From the NCBI GenBank assembly GCA_029856155.1, contig JAHQWL010000040.1, positions 124,001 to 188,000 of the forward strand: DNA of 64,000 bases, read 5' to 3'. The stretch is from Promethearchaeia archaeon. Lineage in GTDB: Archaea; Asgardarchaeota; Lokiarchaeia; Sigyniarchaeales; SOKP01. The notes beneath the pieces are model-generated. The model was not told the origin of the DNA. It ran no database searches and worked only from the letters and a program-made list of their open reading frames with translations. Both the position numbers and the translations under genes were made by a program. Below, piece after piece: positions 33,306-42,536 of this stretch. Numbering within the stretch: the stretch's first letter is position 1; every line of letters starts with the position of its first letter.

Positions 33306-34724
33306 ATGGATATTGAAAAGAAAATCCCAATACACATTGGATTGTTTGGACATATCGACTCTGGGAAGACGGCTATAGCAAAAGTAATTAGTGAAATAAT
33401 TTCTACAGCTGGTATTGATGCACATCCCCAAAGCAAAGAAAGAGGGATAACAATAGATCTGGGTTTTACAAGTTTTTTATTGGATAAGTATCTAATTACC
33501 TTAGTAGATGGCCCCGGTCATGCAGATCTAATAAAAATCAGTGCATCCTCAGTAGAAATTATTGATTGCGCTTTAATTGTCATAGATATTAATAAAGGCC
33601 CTCAAGTTCAAACGGGAGAGCATCTTGTTATGATCGAATCACTTAAAATCGATAAGATCCTTGTGATTCTCAATAAAATCGATCTTTTTACTGGAAACCT
33701 TGAAATAGAAATCAATAAAACAAGAGAATTTTTTGATTCGACCCCTTTCGGTCATGATGTTCCAATTTTTGCTGTTTCTGCAAAAAAGGAAGATGGGTTT
33801 GAAGAACTAAAAAATGGAATATTAGAGATGATTAATTCATTAAAAATTGAAAGACATAGTGAAGGAGATATTATAATTCCTATTGATCATCATTTCCCTA
33901 TAAAAGGTATGGGAGCAATATTAACAGGTACAATTTTAAATGGAACCCTAAGGTTAAATCAAAATTTAGAGGTATTACCAGTAAATACATCCGGTAGGGT
34001 AAAAAACATTCAAATATTCCACCAGAATGTAGAAATTGCGAAAGCTGGTGACAGAATTGGTGTTAATGTAAAAGGAATAGATTTGAAAAAAGTTTATCGG
34101 GGTTGTTATGCTACAAATAACCCAAGTGATTTTGATTATTGCAATATTATTGAAATAAAGGTAAATAACAATAAACTATTCAAACCCAAGACAAATTTTG
34201 GGACACAAGTTCATATTACGATTGGAATGGTAACAACTACTGGTAAAATTTATCCATATTATGAATTAGATGGAAAAAGAATTCAAACTACAATCAAAAA
34301 TAAAGATCGAGGGTTTAATGCTTTAATTTTATTTAAAGAAAAAGTTCTAATAAGAAAAAAGAGAACAATTATGCTACTTAGTCGATTAGATTTACCTCCT
34401 ACTACTTTAAGGATATTAGGCTCAGCAGAGTTATTGAAGATACATAGGAATCCACCTTTCTTTTATAAATACAAAACCAAAAGAGGGACAATAAAAAATC
34501 CTGAGCATCCACAAGGAATTATATGCATAGGATTGGCGCAAAGCCATATTGGGGCAAAGAAGATTATTGGAAAATTATTAGAATCCCCCTTTACAAAGGT
34601 GCTAAATACTTTTGGCACTAAAGGTGCTGTTATTGTGGGTGTTGAAAATGAAGACAAGAAGGTAAAAAAAGGAGATTCCGTGTTTCTAAAAGAATTAAGA
34701 AGTTATGAACTAAAAAACATTTAA
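33306..34724 (+). CDS. selB: Selenocysteine-specific elongation factor
   Basis: GTPase that brings Sec-tRNA to in-frame UGA codons. G1 LFGHIDSGKTAIAK, switch region SKERGITIDLGF, G3 LVDGPGHADLI, G4 VILNKIDLF, then beta-barrel domains II and III. It ends at a compact domain IV (GIICIGLAQSHIGAKKIIGK), as in archaeal/eukaryal SelB; the bacterial winged-helix tail is absent. The arrangement RGITID marks SelB rather than EF-1A or eIF2-gamma. The 472-residue length fits. A roadblock protein follows on the same strand. Confidence 0.95.
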   Translation: MDIEKKIPIHIGLFGHIDSGKTAIAKVISEIISTAGIDAHPQSKERGITIDLGFTSFLLDKYLITLVDGPGHADLIKISASSVEIIDCALIVIDINKGPQVQTGEHLVMIESLKIDKILVILNKIDLFTGNLEIEINKTREFFDSTPFGHDVPIFAVSAKKEDGFEELKNGILEMINSLKIERHSEGDIIIPIDHHFPIKGMGAILTGTILNGTLRLNQNLEVLPVNTSGRVKNIQIFHQNVEIAKAGDRIGVNVKGIDLKKVYRGCYATNNPSDFDYCNIIEIKVNNNKLFKPKTNFGTQVHITIGMVTTTGKIYPYYELDGKRIQTTIKNKDRGFNALILFKEKVLIRKKRTIMLLSRLDLPPTTLRILGSAELLKIHRNPPFFYKYKTKRGTIKNPEHPQGIICIGLAQSHIGAKKIIGKLLESPFTKVLNTFGTKGAVIVGVENEDKKVKKGDSVFLKELRSYELKNI

Positions 34725-34764
34725 ATTACTAAAAATTAATATTATCTTAACAGAGGTGTTAAAA

Positions 34765-35199
34765 TTGGAAAAAGCTAATGATTCTGAAATTGACATCAGC
34801 CAAGATATCTTAGATGAATTAATGCGTGCTTTAGAGAAGTTGGAAGCTTCAACCGATTTGGAAGGAACGGCTGTAGTGTCAAAAACGGGGTTAAGAATTG
34901 CTAGTTCTGAAACTGCTGATGTTGTTTGGGATATTTATAGCGCCAGTCCTGCTACATTAATTTCCTTAGGGGAAAAAATTAGCCAAGGTTTACAACAAGG
35001 TGAATTAAGAGACATTGTTATTAGAGGAACTAAAGGATATACAATTATTTTGGTTGGATCTGCAGAGAATAATTTTATGTTATTTACTAATTGTAAAAAA
35101 GGATACAAGTTAGGGTATTATTTTCACAAGATTAGAAAATCCTTTAGAGAAATGGAACCTGTTTTAAAGAAAATTGAAACAAAAGATATGACTTATTAA
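34765..35199 (+). CDS. Roadblock/LC7 domain protein
   Basis: From TTG 34765 (GAGGTG ribosome site just upstream) the protein is about 144 residues. A helix (ILDELMRALEKLEASTDLEG) leads into AVVSKTGLRIASS, AATLISLGEKISQGLQ-type helix (ATLISLGEKISQGLQQG) and a strand pair ending GYTIILVGSAENNFMLF. This is the roadblock/longin-like fold of MglB and dynein light chain LC7. Such proteins regulate Ras-like or Rag GTPases and are abundant in Asgard archaea. An upstream GTG at 34756 is an alternative start. Confidence 0.82.
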   Translation: MEKANDSEIDISQDILDELMRALEKLEASTDLEGTAVVSKTGLRIASSETADVVWDIYSASPATLISLGEKISQGLQQGELRDIVIRGTKGYTIILVGSAENNFMLFTNCKKGYKLGYYFHKIRKSFREMEPVLKKIETKDMTY

Positions 35200-35292
35200 A
35201 CCAACTTGTTTATTTTTGGATTTTTGATTTATTTAAAAAAGAGAATTGAAGTTAAAATTCAATGTTAATATAATACATCTTTTTAAATAACC

Positions 35293-35685
35293 TTATTCTT
35301 TTATCAGCCATTTTACCTCATCTCCGTCATTTAATGGGTAGTCAGGAGCAGCCATATTTGGCGTATTATTATTAACCATATAAATCCACCCCCCACTAAT
35401 CCCATCTATTTCATTTACAAATATTCCCCAACCAAAATCAACGTATTTAACATCACACCATTTATCTAAAGCATCAAAGGCCGTTGTTTTGCCATTATCT
35501 AAAGTAAAATTTTCTTGAGCTTTAATGGTACCATTTTTGTAATCAACGATTAAAGAAATGTTGTTAACACTTTCTTTAGGTGGAGTAGTAGGATTATAAT
35601 TTAATTTGAAATTAACTATTAAAAGCAATGAAAAACTGGTTATTCCCGCAATTGCTATAAAGAAAAATTTCAATTTTTTATTCAT
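35293..35685 (-). CDS. Exported DUF4430 (transcobalamin-like) protein
   Basis: 130 residues. A signal/anchor helix (KFFFIAIAGITSFSLLLIV) is followed by a domain with VDYKNGTIKAQENFTLDNGKT, AFDALDK and GWIYMVNNNTPNMAAPDYPL, the DUF4430 pattern. That fold resembles the C-terminal domain of transcobalamin and is often found with S components of vitamin transporters. It lies downstream of a second exported protein gene, and an ECF-type S component is 1.8 kb away. Confidence 0.65.
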   Translation of the reverse strand: MNKKLKFFFIAIAGITSFSLLLIVNFKLNYNPTTPPKESVNNISLIVDYKNGTIKAQENFTLDNGKTTAFDALDKWCDVKYVDFGWGIFVNEIDGISGGWIYMVNNNTPNMAAPDYPLNDGDEVKWLIKE

Positions 35686-35727
35686 AGAATGGGTTCACTA
35701 ATTCAAAAAAAGAAAAATTTTTAATTT

Positions 35728-36540
35728 TTAGTTTGTTTTTATTTTCTTGCCTAAATTAGAAATCATTACTATTAAAGTTATAGCACTTATAGCACCAAGT
35801 AAAAATAAGGGAAACGATGGAATTCCTTGTTCAGTCTTTTGAAAATTTAATTCATAACCACTTAATTGTATCTCGAGATCAGGACCAAAAATACTCTGAA
35901 CTTTACTATAGACAAGAATACCAGTTGTTCTATCATAAATCATCGTACTATTTTGATTCTTATTATCTTGTTTAAAAGTAAATTCAACTATATAATCATA
36001 TTCCTTAAAAATAAATTCTCCTGGTAAGAATCCCGTATCTAATACCTGTCCTGCAGCTAAGGTTGTTAAGTTTACTAAATTATTAATTTGAATTAGAAAA
36101 CCAGAATGAAACGAATTATACCCAATAGCTAAAGATAATCCTGCTTCGCTATTAGATACATTATAGAATGTGGTGTTAGTAACCAACATTCCAGATATAT
36201 TTTCTATGAAAGATATGTTAATGTAAGGAATAGGATTGTTAAAACATGACGCTGATAATGCTAAAGCATCATCCTCATAAAATCCCGTAAAATTAACAAC
36301 AATCTGACCACCTGAATTTGTAATAGCATCACCTCGAGGAACCCAATTTAAATCAAGCCATGTAAATTTTGAATCAAATTGCGTGATATTGTAAATATAA
36401 GTTCTATTTAATTCTAATTGTTGGGAATAATTTACTGGAATTGTAATATTTGCTCTTGCTGAATTAATTGTTAAAGAGAACAACAATGGAAATACTATAA
36501 GAATGATTAACTTTTTGCCTGAAATATGCTTGAACTTCAC
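35728..36540 (-). CDS. Cell-surface protein with signal peptide and C-terminal anchor
   Basis: 270 residues. A signal peptide (KKLIILIVFPLLFSLTINSA) is followed by beta-rich extracellular sequence with many Asn-x-Ser/Thr sites, and ends with PSFPLFLLGAISAITLIVMI plus a basic tail, as in archaeal S-layer-anchored proteins. No domain is recognised. It is directly upstream of the DUF4430 gene on the same strand and may be co-expressed with it. Confidence 0.6.
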   Translation of the reverse strand: MKFKHISGKKLIILIVFPLLFSLTINSARANITIPVNYSQQLELNRTYIYNITQFDSKFTWLDLNWVPRGDAITNSGGQIVVNFTGFYEDDALALSASCFNNPIPYINISFIENISGMLVTNTTFYNVSNSEAGLSLAIGYNSFHSGFLIQINNLVNLTTLAAGQVLDTGFLPGEFIFKEYDYIVEFTFKQDNKNQNSTMIYDRTTGILVYSKVQSIFGPDLEIQLSGYELNFQKTEQGIPSFPLFLLGAISAITLIVMISNLGKKIKTN

Positions 36541-36620
36541 AATAATACACTCCTTTCTTCAGATTCCTTTATAATAATATATAAATACTCTTTATTGATT
36601 ATTAATAGACAAAGATGTAT

Positions 36621-36648
36621 AGGAAAGTTAACCTAGTCTAACTTTCCT
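36621..36648. repeat. 10-bp perfect inverted repeat in an intergenic promoter region
   Basis: AGGAAAGTTA (36621-36630) and TAACTTTCCT (36639-36648) form a perfect dyad around ACCTAGTC. A TATA-like TATATATAAA follows at 36650-36660 and another lies on the other side. The dyad sits upstream of the minus-strand surface-protein gene, so an operator bound by a dimeric regulator is plausible. There is no T-run, so it is less likely a terminator. Confidence 0.5.
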
Positions 36649-36818
36649 AATATATATAAATGATTTTTCTATTTTTAAAGTTTCGAAATTGAATTAAATC
36701 TCTAATCTTGGTAATTTGACAATGAATTCACAGATCTATAAACTTTATTAATATTTGCCAAATTTGACAAGTAATATTGAATTAGAAGAAATTAAGAGTG
36801 TAGAGTAAACTTTTTAAA

Positions 36819-37283
36819 TTAAGGTAAAATTGTATGCTTTATTTTTTCCTTCAATCCTTGAAGTGCCTTTAACCACGCATTTTCAAAATAGTTACGAGCT
36901 TTTTGCCAAACTGGATCCTTTCTCCAGCCAGTATGGAATAAATGAACAGTTGTTTTATTTGGATGATTGTCATTATGAGAAAAATAGATTATTACATGTG
37001 TTAGAGGATCAGCATCATTCATAAAAGATTGAAAATCAATAGGACCTTTCCAATCAAATGAAAGAAATTTATCTGTTTCAATTCCAGTGACTTTACAACC
37101 AATAGTACTATTAATTTCTCTGTTTTCAGGTTCCCAAAATAGTTCATAATTTCCTCCAACTTTTGGATCTATCTCAGCTTTTTCAGTTAACCAATCCTCT
37201 AATAATTCGTTGACAGTAAATAAATTAAATGCTGTAGAAATATTACAATCTAGTTCTTCTTTAATCAGAATAATGTTCTCCAT
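36819..37283 (-). CDS. SRPBCC/AHSA1-like protein
   Basis: 154 residues of the helix-grip START/Bet v1 fold. ELDCNISTAFNLFTVNELLEDWL matches the N-terminal strand and helix of AHSA1-type proteins, VGGNYELFWEPENRE the central hairpin, and GWRKDPVWQKARNYFENAW the long C-terminal helix. Members bind hydrophobic ligands or act as chaperone co-factors. A specific role is not evident. Confidence 0.75.
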   Translation of the reverse strand: MENIILIKEELDCNISTAFNLFTVNELLEDWLTEKAEIDPKVGGNYELFWEPENREINSTIGCKVTGIETDKFLSFDWKGPIDFQSFMNDADPLTHVIIYFSHNDNHPNKTTVHLFHTGWRKDPVWQKARNYFENAWLKALQGLKEKIKHTILP

Positions 37284-37447
37284 ATCAAATTACCTTTTAA
37301 ACAATTAATTAATTATACTGCACAATATTATAAAAGATTTACCTTTAAATCCCTTAGAATTTAAAGATTTAAAACTAGTACAAGTTTCCTAAAATTTATA
37401 AAATTTAATTTATTTATATTCTTAACCAAAATAAAAATGAGATTTAA

Positions 37448-38065
37448 TTGGAATTAGAGTCTGATATAAAAAAACTTGATCAAGAAATATCAAACCATTC
37501 AACTTGGCTTGAGAGAAAAACTTTTCGTATAGTCTTAATTAGCACATTTTCTGCATTAGCAATTGTTTTAGGGTATCTTTTAGCATCTATCCCTAATATA
37601 GAATTATTTACTCTAACAATTTTTTTATCTGGTTTTATACTCGGCAAAAGAGATGGAATGATAATTGGATTTCTAAGTTCATTAATATTCTGTTTTTTTA
37701 ATCCTTTAGGAGCATCTCCTTTACCACTTTTAGCTTTCCAAATAATTCATTATTCTATAACCGGATTGTTAGGTGCTTTATTGAGTGATCTTTTACAAAA
37801 GAAAAGATCATTTAAATTAGATGACGATTTGTATCAAATTTCTGTAATGGCTATATTTGCAGGGATTGGGGCATTAATTACTTTGAGCTATCAAATTTTT
37901 TCTTCATTAATTTATGTTTTATCTTATTTTGGTACTATTAGTGAATTCATACCATATTTCCTAACGGGTGCATTATTTACTGCTGTCCATATTATTGGAA
38001 ATACGCTGGGATTTATTTTTATATTACCTGGATTAATCCAGCTAATAAACAAGATGCTCAATTAA
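37448..38065 (+). CDS. ECF transporter substrate-binding (S) component
   Basis: A 205-residue membrane protein. A 25-residue cytoplasmic N-terminus is followed by about six helices, with LGYLLASIPNIELFTLTIFLSG and KRDGMIIGFLSSLIFCFFNPLG typical of ECF S subunits. It would need ATPase and T components encoded elsewhere. The presence of a DUF4430 gene in the same stretch hints at a cobalamin-type substrate, but that is inference from association only. It starts with TTG. Confidence 0.62.
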   Translation: MELESDIKKLDQEISNHSTWLERKTFRIVLISTFSALAIVLGYLLASIPNIELFTLTIFLSGFILGKRDGMIIGFLSSLIFCFFNPLGASPLPLLAFQIIHYSITGLLGALLSDLLQKKRSFKLDDDLYQISVMAIFAGIGALITLSYQIFSSLIYVLSYFGTISEFIPYFLTGALFTAVHIIGNTLGFIFILPGLIQLINKMLN

Positions 38066-38079
38066 AAAGAATTAAAAAT

Positions 38080-38217
38080 TTAAAAAATAGCCAAAAATGC
38101 AATAGTTGTTGGCAACATCATTATTAGGATTAATATAATACAAATTAATAAGCACATTTTTCTCCGATTTGACTCTTCTCCGTCATCATCTGTCTCATTC
38201 AGATGTTCTATTTCCAT
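38080..38217 (-). CDS. Small membrane protein (45 aa)
   Basis: ATG 38217 gives an acidic N-terminus (MEIEHLNETDDDGEESNRR) and one membrane segment (MCLLICIILILIMMLPTTIA). Convergent with the S-component gene and 70 nt beyond the start of the ribosomal cluster end. No family is recognised. Confidence 0.4.
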   Translation of the reverse strand: MEIEHLNETDDDGEESNRRKMCLLICIILILIMMLPTTIAFLAIF

Positions 38218-38288
38218 CTTAAAATCTCTTATATAAATATGTTTTTAAATATTTAATAAAAAAGGAATAATGATGATTTATACTTAAT

Positions 38289-38738
38289 CTAATCTACTTG
38301 AGATAATAGCGTAATCTTGCCACCAGCGGCTTCTACTTTTTCAATAGCCTTTTGAGATGCTTTATTTACCGTTATATTAATTACTTTATTTACTTCTCCT
38401 TTTCCCAAAACTTTTTGAATATTAATTTCATTCATGTTGATGTTATATGTATTTCCAGATTTTGTCGCTTTATTGTTCAGAACGAAACTATCAATTCTTT
38501 GATCTATATCCTTAACATTAATTGCATTAATATTATAAATTCTAACTATATCTTGTGGTCTTTTAAAACCTTTTTTCCCCATTTCCCAATCTGGGTCTGG
38601 GAATCCAAGTTCTTTTTGTTTTAAATAATAACTTTTTTTACTTTTTTTCCATTGAGTAGTTTTCCCTCTACCAGCACGTTGTCCCGTTTTTCTATGTTGC
38701 CCTACTCTTCCATAACCATGAGTACGTCTACCTCTCAT
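38289..38738 (-). CDS. rpl15: Ribosomal protein L15 (uL15)
   Basis: Archaeal uL15, 149 residues: RGRRTHGYGRVGQHRKTGQR is the conserved rRNA-binding N-terminus, and the C-terminal KAIEKVEAAGGKI is universal. It is the last gene of the minus-strand ribosomal run. In most archaea secY follows L15 directly; here secY is elsewhere. Confidence 0.95.
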   Translation of the reverse strand: MRGRRTHGYGRVGQHRKTGQRAGRGKTTQWKKSKKSYYLKQKELGFPDPDWEMGKKGFKRPQDIVRIYNINAINVKDIDQRIDSFVLNNKATKSGNTYNINMNEINIQKVLGKGEVNKVINITVNKASQKAIEKVEAAGGKITLLSQVD

Positions 38739-38788
38739 CTTTCGGACCTTTTTTGGAAATTTCCTTGTAATACTCTTTCACCTTTTTA

Positions 38789-39313
38789 TTATAACATTTT
38801 ATGAATTAATTCATTGATATATAGTCCAATATTACCAAGCGTTCCTCCTTCCTTATAATGCTTTTTAATAGATCCTCGATGTCCTTTTCGTGGGGGATGT
38901 AATCGGAATACTGGTTTAATTTTGTAAATTTCTTTTTCTCGATATTTTATTTCTCCATTTAGTAATGCTTTTGCTAATTCTTTAAAATTTTTGTAATTGG
39001 TTAAATTCTTAATATGCTCCTCTGTTAGTGATACATTTCCTTCTACTTTTCCTCGTACTCTTAATAGTCTAATCAAGGTTTTTTCATCAATTTCTCCATA
39101 AGCAATATAATCTTTACATTTTACTAACATTCCTTTATATGAGGGATTACCCCATACAAGCACACCGTGATTTACCTTATGCATTCTTAGCATCTTTAAT
39201 GTATCTAAAATTTTGCCCTTCATACCTGGGGCTCCTCTAATACGAACAGCGAAATACAATTTTGGTGTAAATTCTGTTTGTTTTAATTTTGATTTCTTTT
39301 TTGCCATAGACAT
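38789..39313 (-). CDS. rpl30: Ribosomal protein L30 (uL30)
   Basis: 174 residues, the long archaeal/eukaryal form. AVRIRGAPGMKGKILDTLKML is the ferredoxin-like L30 core and HPPRKGHRGSIKKHYKEGG the conserved C-terminal rRNA contact. Fits between S5 and L15 as usual. Confidence 0.94.
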   Translation of the reverse strand: MSMAKKKSKLKQTEFTPKLYFAVRIRGAPGMKGKILDTLKMLRMHKVNHGVLVWGNPSYKGMLVKCKDYIAYGEIDEKTLIRLLRVRGKVEGNVSLTEEHIKNLTNYKNFKELAKALLNGEIKYREKEIYKIKPVFRLHPPRKGHRGSIKKHYKEGGTLGNIGLYINELIHKML

Positions 39314-39330
39314 TTAAACACCACTCTTTT

Positions 39331-39945
39331 TTATATATTAAAGTTAAATTTATGAGCTAGTTTGAGGGCATCAAATGTAGCTTTAACTAAGTTTTCACTT
39401 GTCCTAGTATCACCAAAAGTCTTGCTCCAAATATCCTCAATCCCACATAATTTTAATACTGGTTTTACTTTATCTGCACAAGCTAATCCTACGCCTACAG
39501 GAGCAGGAATAAGTTGAATTCTAACTGAACCACATTTTCCTTTAATCTTAAAGGGAATACTATGTGTTCCTCCACAACCACACTCTTTACTTCCACAGCC
39601 TCTTAGGACTGGAATAACTGAGAGTTTAGCTTTATCAATTGCTTTCCTAATTGCAGGTCCAACTTCTCTACTTTTAGCTGAACCGATTCCAATAAAACCA
39701 TCTGCCCCTACAAGTACAACTGCTTTGAATTTTGACCGTTGTCCACTTGCAGTCATCTGCTGGACCATTTTTATATCCGTCACAGATTCTTGTAGTTGTG
39801 GAAGCAAAATATTAATGATTTCTTTTTCTTTAACGACTAAATTATTTTGATAAATTTTATCTAATGTAATTAAACCTTGTTGAACAAGTTCACCCAATTT
39901 GGTTTTAGGAACCCATTCTTCATCCATATTTCTTAATCGACTCAT
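39331..39945 (-). CDS. rps5: Ribosomal protein S5 (uS5)
   Basis: 204 residues. KMVQQMTASGQRSKFKAVVLV (S5 double-stranded-RNA-like domain), RGCGSKECGCGGTHSIPFKI and GKCGSVRIQLIPAPVGVG are the archaeal uS5 pattern, including its cysteine cluster, which may bind metal. Start MSRLRNMDEEWVPKT matches relatives. Confidence 0.95.
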   Translation of the reverse strand: MSRLRNMDEEWVPKTKLGELVQQGLITLDKIYQNNLVVKEKEIINILLPQLQESVTDIKMVQQMTASGQRSKFKAVVLVGADGFIGIGSAKSREVGPAIRKAIDKAKLSVIPVLRGCGSKECGCGGTHSIPFKIKGKCGSVRIQLIPAPVGVGLACADKVKPVLKLCGIEDIWSKTFGDTRTSENLVKATFDALKLAHKFNFNI

Positions 39946-39959
39946 TATATTTTCACTTT

Positions 39960-40553
39960 TTAAGTTTTATTTTCAATCTGTTTCAATGAATTCGAAAACA
40001 TTTGGCTTATTTTCAGTGGATTTAGTTTTTGCTTTTTCAAGTAACCGGAGAATACCTGTTCATATTTTTCCGGCTCGTTTGATTTTAAGTTTTTTGCGTA
40101 ATTCTCAATATGAGTACCTTTAATTCTTTCTTTTAGTTCTTCTGGAAAAAATTCTTCCCGATATGGTATAATCATTCCAGTATCTATTAATCCTTTACAA
40201 GCAGCAAGTACTCGATTTTTATGGTAAAAAATACCTAGATCAAATATAGCATCTTGAATATTTTTAGTTTTTGCTCTTAAACCTGCTAAATATCCAGTCA
40301 AATATGCTGCTGGAATATTTCCGCTATTAGCACTCCAACCATACTTTGAGGTTAATTCTTTAGAAAAAGCAGAGATTAAGATATTATCTCCTCCAAATTT
40401 AGATTCCACAATTTGAACTCTTATATGATCGTTTGAAGCTCTTATGACTACTCTTAATTTTCTTGATTTTAATAATTTTAGTCTTTTATGATAATCTGTT
40501 TTACCGTCATATCGCCGTCGAAATGATCTTTTATACCTTGGACCTTTTGCCAT
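39960..40553 (-). CDS. rpl18: Ribosomal protein L18 (uL18)
   Basis: 197 residues. DYHKRLKLLKSRKLRVVIRA, YLTGYLAGLRA and the C-terminal FFPEELKERIKGTHIENYAK are the 5S-rRNA-binding archaeal uL18. It begins 3 nt after L19e ends. Confidence 0.95.
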   Translation of the reverse strand: MAKGPRYKRSFRRRYDGKTDYHKRLKLLKSRKLRVVIRASNDHIRVQIVESKFGGDNILISAFSKELTSKYGWSANSGNIPAAYLTGYLAGLRAKTKNIQDAIFDLGIFYHKNRVLAACKGLIDTGMIIPYREEFFPEELKERIKGTHIENYAKNLKSNEPEKYEQVFSGYLKKQKLNPLKISQMFSNSLKQIENKT

Positions 40554-40556
40554 TTT

Positions 40557-41012
40557 TTAGCGACCTCTTCTTATTAAATCTTTTTCTTTAATATATCTAT
40601 TTAATTGAGCTACGCTAGTAAACATTCCACCTTTAGCATTTTTATATAATTTCCGGTAATTTGATATCGTAATTAATTTTCTTTCTCTAAGTTTTTTCAA
40701 TTCTCGTCTAATTGGCCGAATACGTCTGATCCAGGCTCTTTTCTTTGGATTTCTTGCATGTTTGGTACCCTTTCTTTTTCCTAATCCTCTGGCTCTTCCT
40801 TTTTTCTTCCTGGCATGGTTTATATTTTTCCTATAATTTGAGATCCCTTTCTTGTATTTTTTCTGTATAACGCCTTGTTTTATTAAATTGCGAATATCTT
40901 CTCGAGTGATTGCTAGTGAAATATCTTCGATTAAATATGGATCAAAATATACTCTATTCTCTCCACATTTAAGAATGTCAGCTGCCATTCTTCTCTGAGG
41001 TTTTAAATTCAT
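40557..41012 (-). CDS. rpl19e: Ribosomal protein L19e (eL19)
   Basis: 151 residues. QRRMAADILKCGENRVYFDP is the diagnostic N-terminus, followed by the basic RARGLGKRKGTKHAR region and RKLYKNAKGGMF. An archaeal/eukaryal-specific large-subunit protein; standard position between L32e and L18. Confidence 0.95.
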   Translation of the reverse strand: MNLKPQRRMAADILKCGENRVYFDPYLIEDISLAITREDIRNLIKQGVIQKKYKKGISNYRKNINHARKKKGRARGLGKRKGTKHARNPKKRAWIRRIRPIRRELKKLRERKLITISNYRKLYKNAKGGMFTSVAQLNRYIKEKDLIRRGR

Positions 41013-41013
41013 A

Positions 41014-41505
41014 TTATTTACCCCCTAAAGACTCTTCTAATTCGTCAAGATCAATAAATTCATCTTCTTCCACATCAGAAATCGGCGCTTCTACCATTGC
41101 TTCTAAACTCTCAATTTCTTTTTGTGATATCCCAAGATTTAATATTTTAAAACCTCTTTTTTGGCAATAATCTATAAGCGCTATTCGTTTTTTAGCTCCT
41201 AATTTGCCAGAAACTTTAATTGCATGTTGTTTATTATTTAAATTGCTAAAATCTTGAATTGTGGTGACTTTTGCTTCTACATATCCAGATGGATGTAAGC
41301 CTCTTATTTTTTTTGGGGTTCGGTATCCTATTGTAGGAGATTTAACGCCTGATTTTTCTTTCTTTCTAGTTTGTGAATCAATACCTCTAGCTTTCCTCCA
41401 TGAATCTTTTACTCTTTTATATCTCCATGATTCAACTCGTCTGAATGAAGGTTTTTTCTTATTTATTACTTTTCGTTGTTCTATTAATCTTTTTTCTTGT
41501 ACCAT
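41014..41505 (-). CDS. rpl32e: Ribosomal protein L32e (eL32)
   Basis: 163 residues. PSFRRVESWRYKRVKDSWRK and VKSPTIGYRTPKKIRGLHPSG identify eL32. A C-terminal acidic extension (ISDVEEDEFIDLDELEESLG) is longer than in most relatives. It abuts L19e with 1 nt between. Confidence 0.95.
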   Translation of the reverse strand: MVQEKRLIEQRKVINKKKPSFRRVESWRYKRVKDSWRKARGIDSQTRKKEKSGVKSPTIGYRTPKKIRGLHPSGYVEAKVTTIQDFSNLNNKQHAIKVSGKLGAKKRIALIDYCQKRGFKILNLGISQKEIESLEAMVEAPISDVEEDEFIDLDELEESLGGK

Positions 41506-41520
41506 TATATTTACCTCACT

Positions 41521-42099
41521 TTACGTTATTTCCCAGATAATTTCGTCTCCAAGCATTTTTTTGTATAGATAGACTCCATCCTGAAATACTCGTGGGTCTT
41601 TTTTTCTAATACGACAAGCTCTTTTAACATTAGCTGCTGCTTGTCCTAATGATTCTTTATCAGGCCCTATAAAAAGCACATCATCTCCATTTACTTCTAC
41701 TTTTACATTCTCTGGATACTTTGCCTTTCTTGGGGCTCTTTCTCCTAAGAAATTAATGACGTGAATCTCATTTTTATCTGATTTCACTTCACAATTACAA
41801 GGAAAATGTGAGTAGCAAATTTTTGATATATATTTATAATTTGTTTGAACACCAATAATTAAATTATTAATAATACTTACTATAGTTTTAATTAATGCTA
41901 GAGTAGCACTTTTTGGAAAATTGGTTGTAAAGAAAATTTCATTCCCCTTAATTGAGACATTGATACCTCTTACATGAGAGAAGTCCTTCGTAATATTTCC
42001 GTTTGGTCCTTTTACTCTAATATGGTGCCCTCCCTCGAGAGTTACTTTTACACCTTCTGGAATTTCCAATTTATCTTGAAAGAATGCTATTTTAACCAT
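41521..42099 (-). CDS. rpl6: Ribosomal protein L6 (uL6)
   Basis: 192 residues. Two L6 repeats: LEIPEGVKVTLEGGHHIRVK and, in the second half, NVKVEVNGDDVLFIGPDKES, with the usual RKKDPRVFQDGVYLYKK near the C-terminus. Standard position between S8 and L32e. Confidence 0.95.
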   Translation of the reverse strand: MVKIAFFQDKLEIPEGVKVTLEGGHHIRVKGPNGNITKDFSHVRGINVSIKGNEIFFTTNFPKSATLALIKTIVSIINNLIIGVQTNYKYISKICYSHFPCNCEVKSDKNEIHVINFLGERAPRKAKYPENVKVEVNGDDVLFIGPDKESLGQAAANVKRACRIRKKDPRVFQDGVYLYKKMLGDEIIWEIT

Positions 42100-42121
42100 T
42101 TCATTTTTCCCTCAATTTAAT

Positions 42122-42505
42122 TTAATAGATATAACATAAAGTGTGGCCACCAATATGCTTTTCTTCTGCTTCTTTAATTGTCATTATTCCTTGATTTGTT
42201 GTCAGGATTATTATCCCTAAGCCAGGAGCAGGTAATAGATTTCTTTCCAACATGTCATATTTTGATACTTTATAATTCAACCTCATTAAACCAGCACACT
42301 CATTTATTTTACCTAGTAAAGCGATCTTGAATTTCCCCTGTCTTCCATCATCATATCTCTCAAACTCTCCAATATAAGCATGTCTTTGAAATATTCGAAG
42401 AATTTGTTGAAGAAGACTAGAAGCTGGACTGATTACTACTTCTCTTTTACGTGCTCTTTCAGCATTTTTGAGAGCACAACAAGCATCTGATATTGTTTTT
42501 ACCAT
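42122..42505 (-). CDS. rps8: Ribosomal protein S8 (uS8)
   Basis: 127 residues. ISDACCALKNAERARKREVV at the N-terminus and LPAPGLGIIILTTNQGIMT with EEKHIGGHTLCYIY at the C-terminus are the archaeal uS8 pattern. In bacteria uS8 autoregulates the spc operon; no such site was seen here. Confidence 0.95.
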   Translation of the reverse strand: MVKTISDACCALKNAERARKREVVISPASSLLQQILRIFQRHAYIGEFERYDDGRQGKFKIALLGKINECAGLMRLNYKVSKYDMLERNLLPAPGLGIIILTTNQGIMTIKEAEEKHIGGHTLCYIY

Positions 42506-42536
42506 ATATTATCACATTTTTTCTTCTTTTAAGTTC

